Below, piece by piece: positions 1-7,651 of a stretch of DNA of 12,002 nt. The stretch's first letter is position 1. Every line of letters starts with the position of its first letter. The position numbers and the translations under genes were made by a program. The stretch is taken from positions 1-12,002 of the forward strand of contig JAITPU010000053.1 in assembly GCA_031289235.1 (NCBI GenBank). The letters are read 5' to 3'. The stretch comes from Eubacteriales Family XIII. Incertae Sedis bacterium. GTDB taxonomy: Bacteria > Bacillota > Clostridia > Peptostreptococcales > Anaerovoracaceae. The notes under the pieces are model-generated. The model did no database searches and was not told the DNA's origin. It worked only from the letters and a program-made list of their open reading frames with translations.

Positions 1-1523
1 AACGTAAAGCGAAAAACGCCGAACTCGCGACGGGGGATGTGGAAGTCTTCGTGTCCGAGATGGAAATTTATTCGGAAGCGGAAACACCGCCCATCTATGT
101 GAAGGACGGAGACAACGCGGATGAAAACCTGCGCCTTAAATACAGATATCTGGATCTGCGGAAACACAGGCTGCAGCGGAATCTTGCTTTCCGCCACCGG
201 GTCGCCCAGCTGACGCGGGACTATTTTTCCGGGCAGGGCTTTGTCGAGATCGAAACCCCCGTGCTGATCAAACCCACGCCCGAGGGCGCGAGAGATTATT
301 TAGTGCCCAGCAGAGTCAATCGCGGCGCGTTTTACGCGCTTCCGCAATCGCCGCAAATGTATAAGCAGCTTCTCATGGCGGCCGGGACCGACCGATATAT
401 GCAGATAGCGAAATGTTTCCGCGATGAAGACCTGCGGGCGGACCGACAGCCGGAATTCACCCAAATAGATCTGGAAATGTCGTTTGTCGCCGAAGATGAT
501 GTTATCGCCGTGCAGGAAGGCTATCTGAAACGCCTTTTCCGCGAGATCATGGGAATCGAACTTGAAACGCCTTTTCCGCGCTTCTCCTACGCGGAGGCAA
601 TGGAAAAATTTGGAAGTGACAAGCCGGACACGCGCTTCGGCTTCGAGCTGGTTTCCATCAATGAGATCGCCAAAGACTGCGGTTTCAGGGCGTTTCGCGA
701 CGCGGTCGCGGGAGGCGGGGAGGCGCGCGGCATAAAGATCAACGGCGGCGCGGAAAAATTCAGCCGAAAAGACATGGACAGGCTGCGGGACGCGTTGAAA
801 CCTTACGGCGCGAAAGGGCTTGCGTGGCTCAAAATCGACGGCGGCGGGACGACGTCTTCGTTCGGGAAATTCTTCACTTCGGAGGAAATGCAGAGGCTGA
901 CGGAAAAATTTTCCGCCGGACCCGGCGATTTGATTTTCATAGTGGCCGACGAAGCAAAGATTGTGTACGCCAGCCTCGGATTCCTGCGCCGGGAAATCGC
1001 CGGGCGGCTTGGACTTTTGGACAGCGGCGTTTACAAAGCCCTCTGGGTGGTGGACTTCCCGCTCTTGGAGTACGACGGGGAAAGCGGACGCTATACGGCG
1101 ACGCATCACCCGTTCACGGCGCCATACGCCGAGGATATCCCGCTGCTGGAATCCGATCCCGGGCGCGTGCGGGCCAGAGCTTACGACATCGTGCTAAACG
1201 GCGTCGAGATAGGGGGCGGCAGCATACGCATCCACGACCGCGCCTTACAGGAGAAGATGTTCGCGGCGCTGGGCCTCGACGAGAAGACGGCGGAAGAGAA
1301 GTTCGGCTTTCTGATGGAAGCCTTCCGCTACGGCGCGCCGCCTCACGGCGGAATCGCCTACGGCCTCGACCGGCTGGTCATGCTGCTCCTCGGCGAACAG
1401 AGCATACGCGAAGTAATCGCGTTCCCGAAAAATCAGGCGGCAGCCTGCCCGGTGAGCGGAGCTCCCTCCGCGGTATCGGAAGAACAGCTCGCCGAACTGG
1501 GCATAAGCCCGGAGCGCGGCTGA
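1..1523 (+). CDS. aspS: Aspartate--tRNA ligase (AspRS), 3' part
   Basis: Cytosolic class II aminoacyl-tRNA synthetase that charges tRNA-Asp (also tRNA-Asn if non-discriminating). The gene runs off the left edge: the first complete codon is at 3 and 506 residues are visible. By comparison with bacterial AspRS of about 590 residues, the missing N-terminus is most of the OB-fold anticodon-binding domain. Visible parts, in order: the linker with LKYRYLDLR, class II motif 1 (around GFVEIETPVL), motif 2 (FRDEDLRADRQPEFTQ, from base 417), the bacterial GAD insertion domain, and motif 3 (GIAYGLDRLVMLLLG, about 1350-1394). It ends with the usual FPKNQ...GAPS tail and TGA at 1521-1523. The GTG at 39 lies inside the conserved region and is not the true start. 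It heads the nadD-yqeK-rsfS run. No gatCAB genes are visible that would settle discriminating versus non-discriminating type. Confidence 0.97.
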   Translation, partial: RKAKNAELATGDVEVFVSEMEIYSEAETPPIYVKDGDNADENLRLKYRYLDLRKHRLQRNLAFRHRVAQLTRDYFSGQGFVEIETPVLIKPTPEGARDYLVPSRVNRGAFYALPQSPQMYKQLLMAAGTDRYMQIAKCFRDEDLRADRQPEFTQIDLEMSFVAEDDVIAVQEGYLKRLFREIMGIELETPFPRFSYAEAMEKFGSDKPDTRFGFELVSINEIAKDCGFRAFRDAVAGGGEARGIKINGGAEKFSRKDMDRLRDALKPYGAKGLAWLKIDGGGTTSSFGKFFTSEEMQRLTEKFSAGPGDLIFIVADEAKIVYASLGFLRREIAGRLGLLDSGVYKALWVVDFPLLEYDGESGRYTATHHPFTAPYAEDIPLLESDPGRVRARAYDIVLNGVEIGGGSIRIHDRALQEKMFAALGLDEKTAEEKFGFLMEAFRYGAPPHGGIAYGLDRLVMLLLGEQSIREVIAFPKNQAAACPVSGAPSAVSEEQLAELGISPERG

Positions 1524-1537
1524 GGGAACGGAACGCC

Positions 1538-2155
1538 ATGGCAGCAGACAGAAAAAAAATCGGTATCATGGGCGGCACATTCGACCCGGTGCATACGGGC
1601 CATCTGCTGCTGGCGAAATGCGCCGTCGAGGAAGCCGGCCTCGGCAAGGTGCTTTTCATGCCCGCTTACATACAGCCGTTCAAAGCGGACAAAAAAGTCG
1701 GCAAAAACCGTCACCGCATCGCGATGTTAGAGCTTGCAGCCGCGGAAGATCCCGACTTCGGCCTGAGCCTGAACGAGATCCGGCGCGCGGAAATATCATA
1801 TACGATCCGCTCGCTGCGCCGCATACGCGACGAATTGGGCGAAGAGACGGAGATCTTTTTCATCTCCGGCGCGGATACCTTTTTGAACTTGGAAATATGG
1901 TACGAAGCCGAAAAGCTGCTCACGGAATTTTCGTTCATAGCAGGCGCGAGAGCGGGCTGCCGCGACAAAGAAGTGGACGAACACCGGGCGCGCCTGAAAC
2001 GGCTGTACGGTACTGAAACCATAAAAATAAATAACTATGCGTTCGATATCTCTTCCACGGAAATACGAGAGCGCATCCGGCGGGGAAAATCGGTGAGATA
2101 CCTGCTGCCGGAAACCGTGGAAGCTTATATATTCGCGAACGGGCTGTACCGCTAA
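1538..2155 (+). CDS. nadD: Nicotinate-nucleotide adenylyltransferase
   Basis: Transfers AMP from ATP to nicotinate mononucleotide, giving deamido-NAD, the penultimate step of NAD synthesis in the cytosol. The 205-residue product has the nucleotidyltransferase signature GGTFDPVHTGH at residues 12-22, the GADTFLNLEIW segment (typical family form GADxxxxLxxW), and the C-terminal ISSTEIR motif near 171-177. Length is normal for the family. ATG 1538 is chosen because the family begins just before the GGTFDP motif. The same frame stays open upstream to base 824, but that part lies across aspS and is not coding. A weak GAGGGA sits at 1522-1527 over the aspS stop, so translation is probably coupled to aspS (14-base gap). 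The neighbour order nadD-yqeK-rsfS is conserved in many Gram-positive and related bacteria. Confidence 0.95.
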   Translation: MAADRKKIGIMGGTFDPVHTGHLLLAKCAVEEAGLGKVLFMPAYIQPFKADKKVGKNRHRIAMLELAAAEDPDFGLSLNEIRRAEISYTIRSLRRIRDELGEETEIFFISGADTFLNLEIWYEAEKLLTEFSFIAGARAGCRDKEVDEHRARLKRLYGTETIKINNYAFDISSTEIRERIRRGKSVRYLLPETVEAYIFANGLYR

Positions 2156-2175
2156 GCCCGCGGAGGAAAGCTGAT

Positions 2176-2757
2176 ATGGCCGCGATTCATGATAAGGCCG
2201 CTGTCGCCGAATGGCTGAAGCAGAGACTGACGGAAAGACGTTTCCGCCATGTCCTCGGCGTGGTTGAGACCGGGAAGAGGCTTGCGCGCAGGTACGGAGC
2301 GGACGAGGAAAAGGCCGAAACAGCCGCGTTGTTCCACGACAGCTTCCGCGACGAGCCGGGCGGGGTTTTGAAAAGGCTTGCCGAAGCCTGCGGAGTGGAC
2401 GAAAAATACAGGGGCAACAGAAACCTCTCGCATGGGAAAGTGGCCGCCGCCTTTATGGAAGCCGAATACGGCGTCGCGGATCAGGACGTGCTGAACGCCG
2501 TAAAATACCACACGACAGGCCGCGCGGGCATGTCCGCGCTTGAAAAAGTCATATATCTGGCGGACGCCATTGAGCCTTCCAGAGATTATCCCGGCGTGGA
2601 GGAACTCAGGCGGATCGCGGAATCGGATTTAGATCTCGCGTGCGAGCGGTCTTTGGAAAATTCCGTCCGTCACATCGAGGCTAAAGGGGAGTTTATGGAC
2701 GAAGACACGCTGAACGCGCTGGCTTGGCTGAAAGGGCGAAGAGGAGACACCGTATGA
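2176..2757 (+). CDS. yqeK: HD-domain bis(5'-nucleosyl)-tetraphosphatase, YqeK family
   Basis: YqeK-family proteins are HD-superfamily metal enzymes that hydrolyse Ap4A symmetrically to ADP, lowering this by-product of aminoacyl-tRNA synthetases. The 193-residue product shows the metal-binding pattern in order: RFRHVLGVVE (His25), HD at 54-55, His86, YHTTGR (His112) and YLADAIEPSRDYPGV (Asp130). The residues after HD read HDSFRDEPG; most relatives I know have HDYAK-like or HDIAK-like sequence, so this stretch is divergent, but the predicted ligands are intact. A good GGAGGAAAG (2162-2170) lies just before ATG 2176. It follows nadD by 20 bases, and its TGA overlaps the rsfS ATG (ATGA), so all three are probably co-translated. 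Location beside two tRNA synthetase genes fits Ap4A disposal (inference). Confidence 0.92.
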   Translation: MAAIHDKAAVAEWLKQRLTERRFRHVLGVVETGKRLARRYGADEEKAETAALFHDSFRDEPGGVLKRLAEACGVDEKYRGNRNLSHGKVAAAFMEAEYGVADQDVLNAVKYHTTGRAGMSALEKVIYLADAIEPSRDYPGVEELRRIAESDLDLACERSLENSVRHIEAKGEFMDEDTLNALAWLKGRRGDTV

Positions 2758-3119
2758 GCAATAATATGAACAGCAGAGAATTGGCGCTGGCCGCCGTGGA
2801 GATATTGGACGGCAGGAAAGCCGCCGACGTGACAGTCGTCGACATTTCGTCCAAGTCGTCATTCGCGGATTACTTCGTCGTCGCGTCGGGCGGCAGCGAA
2901 CGGCAGCTTGGAAGCCTGGCGAGGGAAGTCGAAACACAGCTCGCGGAACAGGGCGTAAAAATAAAAAACCTGGAAGGCAGGCCGGATTCCGGCTGGATAC
3001 TGATGGACTACGGCGACGTGATCGTCAACGTGTTCAGCGTGGTTCAGCGGGAGCGCTACCAACTCGAAAAGATATGGAGCGGCGCCGATTTCACGGAGCC
3101 GGAGGAACCGGCGGAATAA
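2754..3119 (+). CDS. rsfS: Ribosomal silencing factor RsfS
   Basis: RsfS (Iojap/YbeB family) binds ribosomal protein L14 on the 50S subunit and blocks joining with 30S, silencing translation under nutrient limitation. The 121-residue product has the family hallmarks: DISSKSSFADYFVVASG (residues 30-46), SERQ (48-51), EGRPDSGWILMDYGDVIVNVF (74-94) and the closing RYQLEKIWSGAD (101-112). A short acidic tail (EPEEPAE) follows. ATG 2754 is preferred over an in-frame ATG at 2766 because GAGGAG at 2741-2746 stands 7 bases upstream and the ATGA overlap with yqeK is a typical coupling junction. An earlier in-frame start at 2724 would lie deep within yqeK. It is the last gene of the aspS-nadD-yqeK-rsfS group. 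A 188-base gap follows. Confidence 0.95.
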   Translation: MSNNMNSRELALAAVEILDGRKAADVTVVDISSKSSFADYFVVASGGSERQLGSLAREVETQLAEQGVKIKNLEGRPDSGWILMDYGDVIVNVFSVVQRERYQLEKIWSGADFTEPEEPAE

Positions 3120-3137
3120 AAGGCCGACGAAGGGCTT

Positions 3138-3289
3138 AGCGTTCAAAGACGGTTGCCGACAGGGACGGCGGCGCCGGTTTCCCTCCGGACGCTCTTGCGG
3201 ACAGATCAATGACCGCGCGCAACGCGTGAAGCGGAACGGATATAGCAGCAGCCAGCCCTTGCCCCGTCGGAACATACCTTTGAAAAGCT
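3138..3289 (+). repeat. Diverged intergenic repeat, copy A (rsfS-leuS gap)
   Basis: This fills most of the 188-base gap between rsfS and leuS. It begins with AGCGTTCAAAG (3138-3148) and ends with CTTTGAAAAGCT (3278-3289), which are imperfect inverted ends. Its body resembles the rplU-rpmA gap in the same order: a stretch at 3173-3211 (CCGGTTTCC...GCGGACAGATCA), AACGCGTGAAGCG at 3221-3233, and CGGAACATACCTTTGAA at 3268-3284. No convincing ORF, promoter or terminator was seen in it. It stops 18 bases before the leuS ATG, so it would be part of the leuS leader if transcribed. It could be a MITE-like remnant, a conserved leader structure, or a family of intergenic repeats. The alignment was made by eye. 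Confidence 0.5.
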
Positions 3290-3307
3290 CACGGAAGGAT
3301 TTACAGT

Positions 3308-5779
3308 ATGCTGGATCGTTATAATTTTAACGAAATCGAAAAAAAATGGCAGCGGCGCTGGGAAGAACAGGGACTGTTCAAGACTCGCGAAGATGAAAGC
3401 AAAGAAAAATACTACCTGTTGGAAATGTTTCCCTATCCTTCCGGTAAGCTGCACATGGGGCACGTGCGCAACTATTCCATCGGCGACGTAGTCGCCAGAT
3501 ATATGCGCATGAACGGATATAATGTGCTGCATCCCATGGGCTGGGACTCTTTCGGCCTGCCCGCGGAAAACGCGGCCGTCATGAACGGCGTCCGGCCCGA
3601 CGTCTGGACCCGCGAAAACATCGGGGAAATGCGCGGCCAGCTTAAACGCCTCGGGCTTTCCTATGACTGGGACAGGGAAGTCGCCACCTGCGAACCCGCG
3701 TATTACCGCTGGATGCAATGGATATTCATCCGCTTCTTCGAGAAAGGGCTGGCCTATAAAAAGAAAAATCCTGTCAACTGGTGCCCCTCGTGCGAAACGG
3801 TGCTGGCGAACGAACAGGTCGTGGACGGCGTCTGCGACCGCTGCGGGAGCGTGGTGGGCAAAAAGGAACTGGAACAATGGTACCTGAAGATCACAGATTA
3901 CGCCGAAAGGCTTCTGGAGGGTTTGGACAGGCTGGAAGGCTGGCCGGGCAAGGTGAAGCTCATGCAGAAAAACTGGATCGGCAGGAGCGTCGGCGCGGAA
4001 GTGGATTTCGCGCTGGAGGGCTTTCCCGAAAAGCTGCGGATCTTCACCACGAGGCCCGATACCCTTTACGGCGCGACATATATGGCGCTGGCCCCGGAAC
4101 ATCCTTACGCGCGGAAGCTGATTTCCGGCGCGGCGCGCGAAAAAGCGGCGGACGAATTCATCGGCAAACTGCAGCTCCTTTCCGACATTGACCGCACGGC
4201 GGCCACCCTTGAAAAAGAAGGCGTGTTCACCGGAAGTTACGCTGTTAACCCGCTGAACGGCGCGAAGATCCCCGTGTATATCGCCAACTATATCCTCGCG
4301 GACTACGGCGCCGGAGCCATCATGGCGGTGCCCGCCCACGACCGGCGGGATTTCGAATTCGCGGTGAAATACGGAATCAAAATCATTCCCGTCGTTGATC
4401 CGGAAGATCCGGAAATTGATATTCAAAACCTGAAAGAGGCCTTCGCCGCGGAAGGAAAGATGATAAACTCAGGGCGTTTCAACGGCCTTTCCAACAAAGA
4501 ATGCGCGGTGAAAATCACGGAATACATGGAGCAGGAAAAAATCGGAAAAAAATCCATAAATTTCCGCTTGCGCGACTGGCTGATCTCCAGACAGAGGTAT
4601 TGGGGCGCGCCCATTCCCATGATTCACTGCGAAAAGTGCGGCTGGACGCCGGAAAAGGAAGAGAATCTGCCTGTGCTGCTGCCCTCAGACGTGGAGTTTA
4701 CAGGAAAGGGAGAATCCCCCCTGACCGCCAGCAAAACCTTCCGCGAGACGGCCTGCCCGCGGTGCGGCGGCGCGGCGGAACGGGAAACGGACACCATGGA
4801 CACATTTTTGGATTCGTCCTGGTACTTCCTGCGGTATACCGACGCGAAAAACACAGAAGAACCGTTCGGAAAGGACAGGGCGAAATACTGGATGCCGGTG
4901 GATCAGTACATAGGAGGCGTGGAACACGCGATTCTGCATCTGCTCTACGCCCGCTTCTTCACCAAGTTCCTTTTCGACTCCGGCCTGTCGCCTGTGGAGG
5001 AACCGTTCACCAAACTGCTGACCCAGGGCATGGTGCTGAAGGACGGCGGAAAGATGTCAAAATCTGTAGGAAACGTCGTGTCCCCCGAAGAAATCATCGA
5101 AAAATACGGCGCGGACACCGCCCGCCTCTTCATACTTTTCGCCGCTCCGCCGGAAAAAGAACTTGAATGGTCCGACACCGGCGTGGAAGGTTCCTACCGT
5201 TTTCTGAACAGGGTGCGCCGCTTGGTATACGGGCTTTCGGACCGCGTAAAGGACGCTCCCGGGGCTTACGAAACGAAAACCCCGGAGGACTGGAAGATGG
5301 ATTATGCGCTGAACTACGCCGTGAAGAAGGTTTCCGAGGACATCGGCGGACGTTTCAGCTTCAACACGGCTATAAGCGCCGTCATGGAAATGGTCAACGC
5401 CCTGTACCGATACAGAGAATACGAGAGCGCGGATCCGGGGCTTCTGAAAGCCGCGGTAGATAAGCTCATCCTGCTCCTGTCCCCGTTCACGCCGCATATC
5501 TGCGAGGAAATGTGGGCGCATACGGGTCACGGGGGCTCCGTTTTAAACGCGGAATGGCCGTCCTGCGACGAAGCCGCTCTCGTCATGGACAGAGTGGAAA
5601 TAGTCATTCAGGTTAACGGAAAGGTAAAAGAGAGAATAGAAGTGGAAAACGGGCTTTCTCAGGACGGGCTGATCAGAGCCGCGACGGAAAACGCGAAAGT
5701 GCGAAAGCTGCTTGACGGCAAAAGCGCGGCCAGAATCGTCGCCGTCCCCGGAAAGCTCGTAAATATCGTTATTTCATAG
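3308..5779 (+). CDS. leuS: Leucine--tRNA ligase (LeuRS)
   Basis: Cytosolic class I synthetase that charges tRNA-Leu and edits mischarged amino acids. The 823-residue product is full length. Visible features: HMGH (His49-His52) in PYPSGKLHMGHVRN; a zinc-type cluster WCPSC...CDRCG; the CP1 editing domain with TTRPDTLYG (Thr252) and GAGAIMAVPAHDRRDFEF (Asp345), which fall at the residue numbers of the E. coli editing residues; a second CxxC...CPRCG zinc module in the leucine-specific region; DSSWYFLRY; KMSKS at 582-586; then the anticodon-binding helices and the C-terminal VNGKVKERIEV domain. ATG 3308 has GGAAGGA at 3293-3299 as ribosome-binding site. I see no T-box features (no AGGGUGG-type antiterminator bulge) in the leader. 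It is bordered on both sides by long gaps (188 and 167 bases), so it may be its own transcript, though I found no clear promoter. Confidence 0.98.
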   Translation: MLDRYNFNEIEKKWQRRWEEQGLFKTREDESKEKYYLLEMFPYPSGKLHMGHVRNYSIGDVVARYMRMNGYNVLHPMGWDSFGLPAENAAVMNGVRPDVWTRENIGEMRGQLKRLGLSYDWDREVATCEPAYYRWMQWIFIRFFEKGLAYKKKNPVNWCPSCETVLANEQVVDGVCDRCGSVVGKKELEQWYLKITDYAERLLEGLDRLEGWPGKVKLMQKNWIGRSVGAEVDFALEGFPEKLRIFTTRPDTLYGATYMALAPEHPYARKLISGAAREKAADEFIGKLQLLSDIDRTAATLEKEGVFTGSYAVNPLNGAKIPVYIANYILADYGAGAIMAVPAHDRRDFEFAVKYGIKIIPVVDPEDPEIDIQNLKEAFAAEGKMINSGRFNGLSNKECAVKITEYMEQEKIGKKSINFRLRDWLISRQRYWGAPIPMIHCEKCGWTPEKEENLPVLLPSDVEFTGKGESPLTASKTFRETACPRCGGAAERETDTMDTFLDSSWYFLRYTDAKNTEEPFGKDRAKYWMPVDQYIGGVEHAILHLLYARFFTKFLFDSGLSPVEEPFTKLLTQGMVLKDGGKMSKSVGNVVSPEEIIEKYGADTARLFILFAAPPEKELEWSDTGVEGSYRFLNRVRRLVYGLSDRVKDAPGAYETKTPEDWKMDYALNYAVKKVSEDIGGRFSFNTAISAVMEMVNALYRYREYESADPGLLKAAVDKLILLLSPFTPHICEEMWAHTGHGGSVLNAEWPSCDEAALVMDRVEIVIQVNGKVKERIEVENGLSQDGLIRAATENAKVRKLLDGKSAARIVAVPGKLVNIVIS

Positions 5780-5828
5780 GCTTATCGCTCCGGCGGCTGC
5801 GAGGCGGCGCGCGGCGTTCACTGCCGCG

Positions 5829-5871
5829 GCTCCGCCGCAAAATACGGTAACCAATCTCTGTCCGGCGGAGC
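5829..5871 (+). repeat. Inverted repeat after leuS
   Basis: GCTCCGCCG (5829-5837) and CGGCGGAGC (5863-5871) form a perfect 9-bp stem around a 25-base loop, 50 bases after the leuS stop. There is no T-run after the stem, so it is not a canonical intrinsic terminator. It could still protect the leuS mRNA 3' end or be part of the rnj leader. The rest of the 5780-5946 gap holds GC-rich sequence up to 5837 and then becomes AT-rich. No clear promoter was found. Confidence 0.55.
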
Positions 5872-5873
5872 GA

Positions 5874-5909
5874 CAGCAATAACATGAATTACAGCAATAA
5901 TATGAATTA
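5874..5909 (+). repeat. 18-bp tandem repeat, two copies, before rnj
   Basis: CAGCAATAACATGAATTA (5874-5891) is repeated at 5892-5909 with a single C-to-T change. The block is AT-rich in an otherwise GC-rich region and lies 38 bases before the rnj start codon. It may have arisen by slippage, or it could offer paired sites for an RNA- or DNA-binding factor. No function can be assigned from sequence. Confidence 0.85.
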
Positions 5910-5946
5910 TCGTAACAAATGAAAAAATGAAAGGAATTTAAATATT

Positions 5947-7629
5947 TTGAGAAAAAGAAAAAAACCGACGGAAGACAGGGGACTGCTTAAGCTGATTCCC
6001 CTCGGCGGATTGAATGAGGTCGGGAAAAACATCACCGCCTTGGAATATCAGAACGACATCATGCTCATAGACTGCGGGATGTCTTTCCCGGGGGACGAGA
6101 TGTACGGCATTGACATCGTGCTGCCGGATTTCAGCTATCTCGTGAAAAACCGGGACAAGCTCAAAGGAATGATCCTGACCCACGGACATGAGGACCATAT
6201 CGGCGGAATTCCCTATCTGCTGAAAGAGATCGATCTCCCCGTGTACGGCACGAGGCTCACCCTGGGCCTCGTGGAAAACAAACTCAAAGAGCACAACATA
6301 AAAGGCCGCCTGAAAACAATAAGCGCCGGCGACGAAGTGAGAATCGGCTGTTTCCGCATCGAGACCATAAGGACGACGCATTCCATCGCGGACTCCGTCT
6401 GCCTGGCGGTCGAAACGCCGGTGGGAACCATATTTCATACGGGAGATTTCAAAATCGACTACACTCCCGTGGACGGAGAGCCTATCAATTTCCAGCGGCT
6501 CGCGGAGATAGGCCGGAAAGGCGTGCTTCTCATGCTGGCGGACAGCACGAACGCGGAACGTCAGGGATATACAGCGTCTGAAAAAAAAGTGGGGACCGTG
6601 CTGGAAAACATTTTCCGCGACTCCAACGACAGGATTCTGATCGCGACTTTCTCATCCAACGTACACAGGGTGCAGCGCATCATTGACACAGCCGTTATGT
6701 TCGGCAGAAAGGTCGCCGTATCGGGCAGAAGCATGCTCAACGTGCTGAGCTTGGCCGTAGAACTCGGATATACGAAAATTCCCGCGGGCACGCTGGTGGA
6801 CGTAAACAGGATAAAAAACATACCCGGCCGCGAGCTGGTAATCATAACGACGGGAAGTCAGGGAGAACCTATGTCGGCGCTCGCGCGCATGGCCTCGAAC
6901 GAACACAGGACCGTGCAAATCAGGAGCGGCGACAAGGTCATCCTTTCGTCGAGTCCCGTGCCGGGCAACGAAAAAACCGTTTCCAATATCGTGAACAAGC
7001 TGTTCGAAAAAGGCGCCGACGTGATCTATTCCGATATCGCGGACATACATGTATCGGGTCACGCGTCCGTGGAAGAACTGAAGCTCATGCATTCGCTGAT
7101 CAAACCCAAGTATTTCATGCCGGTTCACGGCGAATACCGCCACCTGCACCAGAGCGCCGTCATAGCCGAAGAGATGGGCATGCCCAAGGCCAACATCTTC
7201 ATCCTGAAGAACGGCCAGGTGCTGAACCTCGACAAAAACGAGATCAGCATTTCAAAAACGGAAGTTCCCGCGGGACCTGTGCTCGTGGACGGCTTAGGCG
7301 TCGGAGATGTGGGGAATATCGTGCTGCGGGACAGGAAGCTGCTCTCCGAATCCGGACTCATCATCGTGGTGGCCGCTATCGAGAAGAGCAGCGGGGAAAT
7401 AATTTCGGGGCCGGATATCATCTCCAGAGGCTTCGTGTATGTGCGCGAAAACGAAGATCTAATTGAGTCCACGAGGATGACGGTCGAAAAACGGCTGGAA
7501 AAATGCCGGGAAAACGGGGTCCGCGACTGGGGCGCTCTGAAAAACGCCGTCCGCGACGAGCTGCGTGAATTCATATACGCGAAGACAAGGCGCGAACCCG
7601 TGATCCTGCCGATATTTATTGAGGTGTGA
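5947..7629 (+). CDS. rnj: Ribonuclease J
   Basis: RNase J is a cytosolic metallo-beta-lactamase/beta-CASP nuclease with 5'-3' exonuclease and endonuclease activity in mRNA decay and rRNA maturation. The 560-residue length is normal. Features: HGHEDH zinc motif at 79-84, HTGDFK (His164, Asp167), DSTNAERQGYT from Asp199, a beta-CASP insert of about 205-350, HVSGHAS (His368 and His372) and MPVHGEYRHL (His394), then the C-terminal domain common to RNase J. The start is TTG 5947: no in-frame ATG, GTG or TTG fits better, the first internal Met is far inside the fold, and GAAAGGA (5929-5935) lies 11 bases upstream. A TTG start in a lineage with mostly ATG starts suggests modest translation (inference). 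The M24 peptidase gene follows 22 bases after the stop. The residues do not tell whether this is a J1-like or J2-like paralogue. Confidence 0.96.
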   Translation: MRKRKKPTEDRGLLKLIPLGGLNEVGKNITALEYQNDIMLIDCGMSFPGDEMYGIDIVLPDFSYLVKNRDKLKGMILTHGHEDHIGGIPYLLKEIDLPVYGTRLTLGLVENKLKEHNIKGRLKTISAGDEVRIGCFRIETIRTTHSIADSVCLAVETPVGTIFHTGDFKIDYTPVDGEPINFQRLAEIGRKGVLLMLADSTNAERQGYTASEKKVGTVLENIFRDSNDRILIATFSSNVHRVQRIIDTAVMFGRKVAVSGRSMLNVLSLAVELGYTKIPAGTLVDVNRIKNIPGRELVIITTGSQGEPMSALARMASNEHRTVQIRSGDKVILSSSPVPGNEKTVSNIVNKLFEKGADVIYSDIADIHVSGHASVEELKLMHSLIKPKYFMPVHGEYRHLHQSAVIAEEMGMPKANIFILKNGQVLNLDKNEISISKTEVPAGPVLVDGLGVGDVGNIVLRDRKLLSESGLIIVVAAIEKSSGEIISGPDIISRGFVYVRENEDLIESTRMTVEKRLEKCRENGVRDWGALKNAVRDELREFIYAKTRREPVILPIFIEV

Positions 7630-7651
7630 ATAAACAAGGTGTGAATAAACA
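7622..7651 (+). repeat. Perfect 15-bp tandem duplication at the rnj/M24 peptidase junction
   Basis: AGGTGTGAATAAACA occurs at 7622-7636 and again at 7637-7651 with no mismatch. The first copy contains the rnj stop (TGA 7627-7629). The second supplies AAGGTG (7636-7641) about ten bases before the next ATG at 7652, and so acts as its ribosome-binding site. Immediately after it, ATGGAAGAA is also doubled (7652-7660 and 7661-7669), giving the protein start MEEMEE. These look like recent slippage duplications. Confidence 0.95.

Noticed and set aside
300..1109. 269-codon minus-strand open frame inside aspS
   Set aside because: Lies entirely within conserved AspRS coding sequence; low-complexity basic composition typical of a shadow frame.
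824..1537. In-frame open stretch that would extend NadD by 238 residues
   Set aside because: The extension is an arginine-rich shadow of aspS; the NadD fold begins right after ATG 1538.
3209..3229. Mini-ORF MTARNA before leuS
   Set aside because: No SD, not preserved in the related repeat before rpmA, and no leucine codons as an attenuator peptide would need.
3120..3307. T-box riboswitch upstream of leuS
   Set aside because: No specifier-loop or AGGGUGG-type antiterminator sequence and no terminator with a U-run.
3320..3325. TATAAT hexamer
   Set aside because: Lies within leuS codons 5-6 without a suitable -35 box; chance occurrence.
3206..4426. 406-codon open frame on the minus strand over the start of leuS
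   Set aside because: Same effect: the leuS frame is strongly conserved, and the antisense product resembles no family I recognise.
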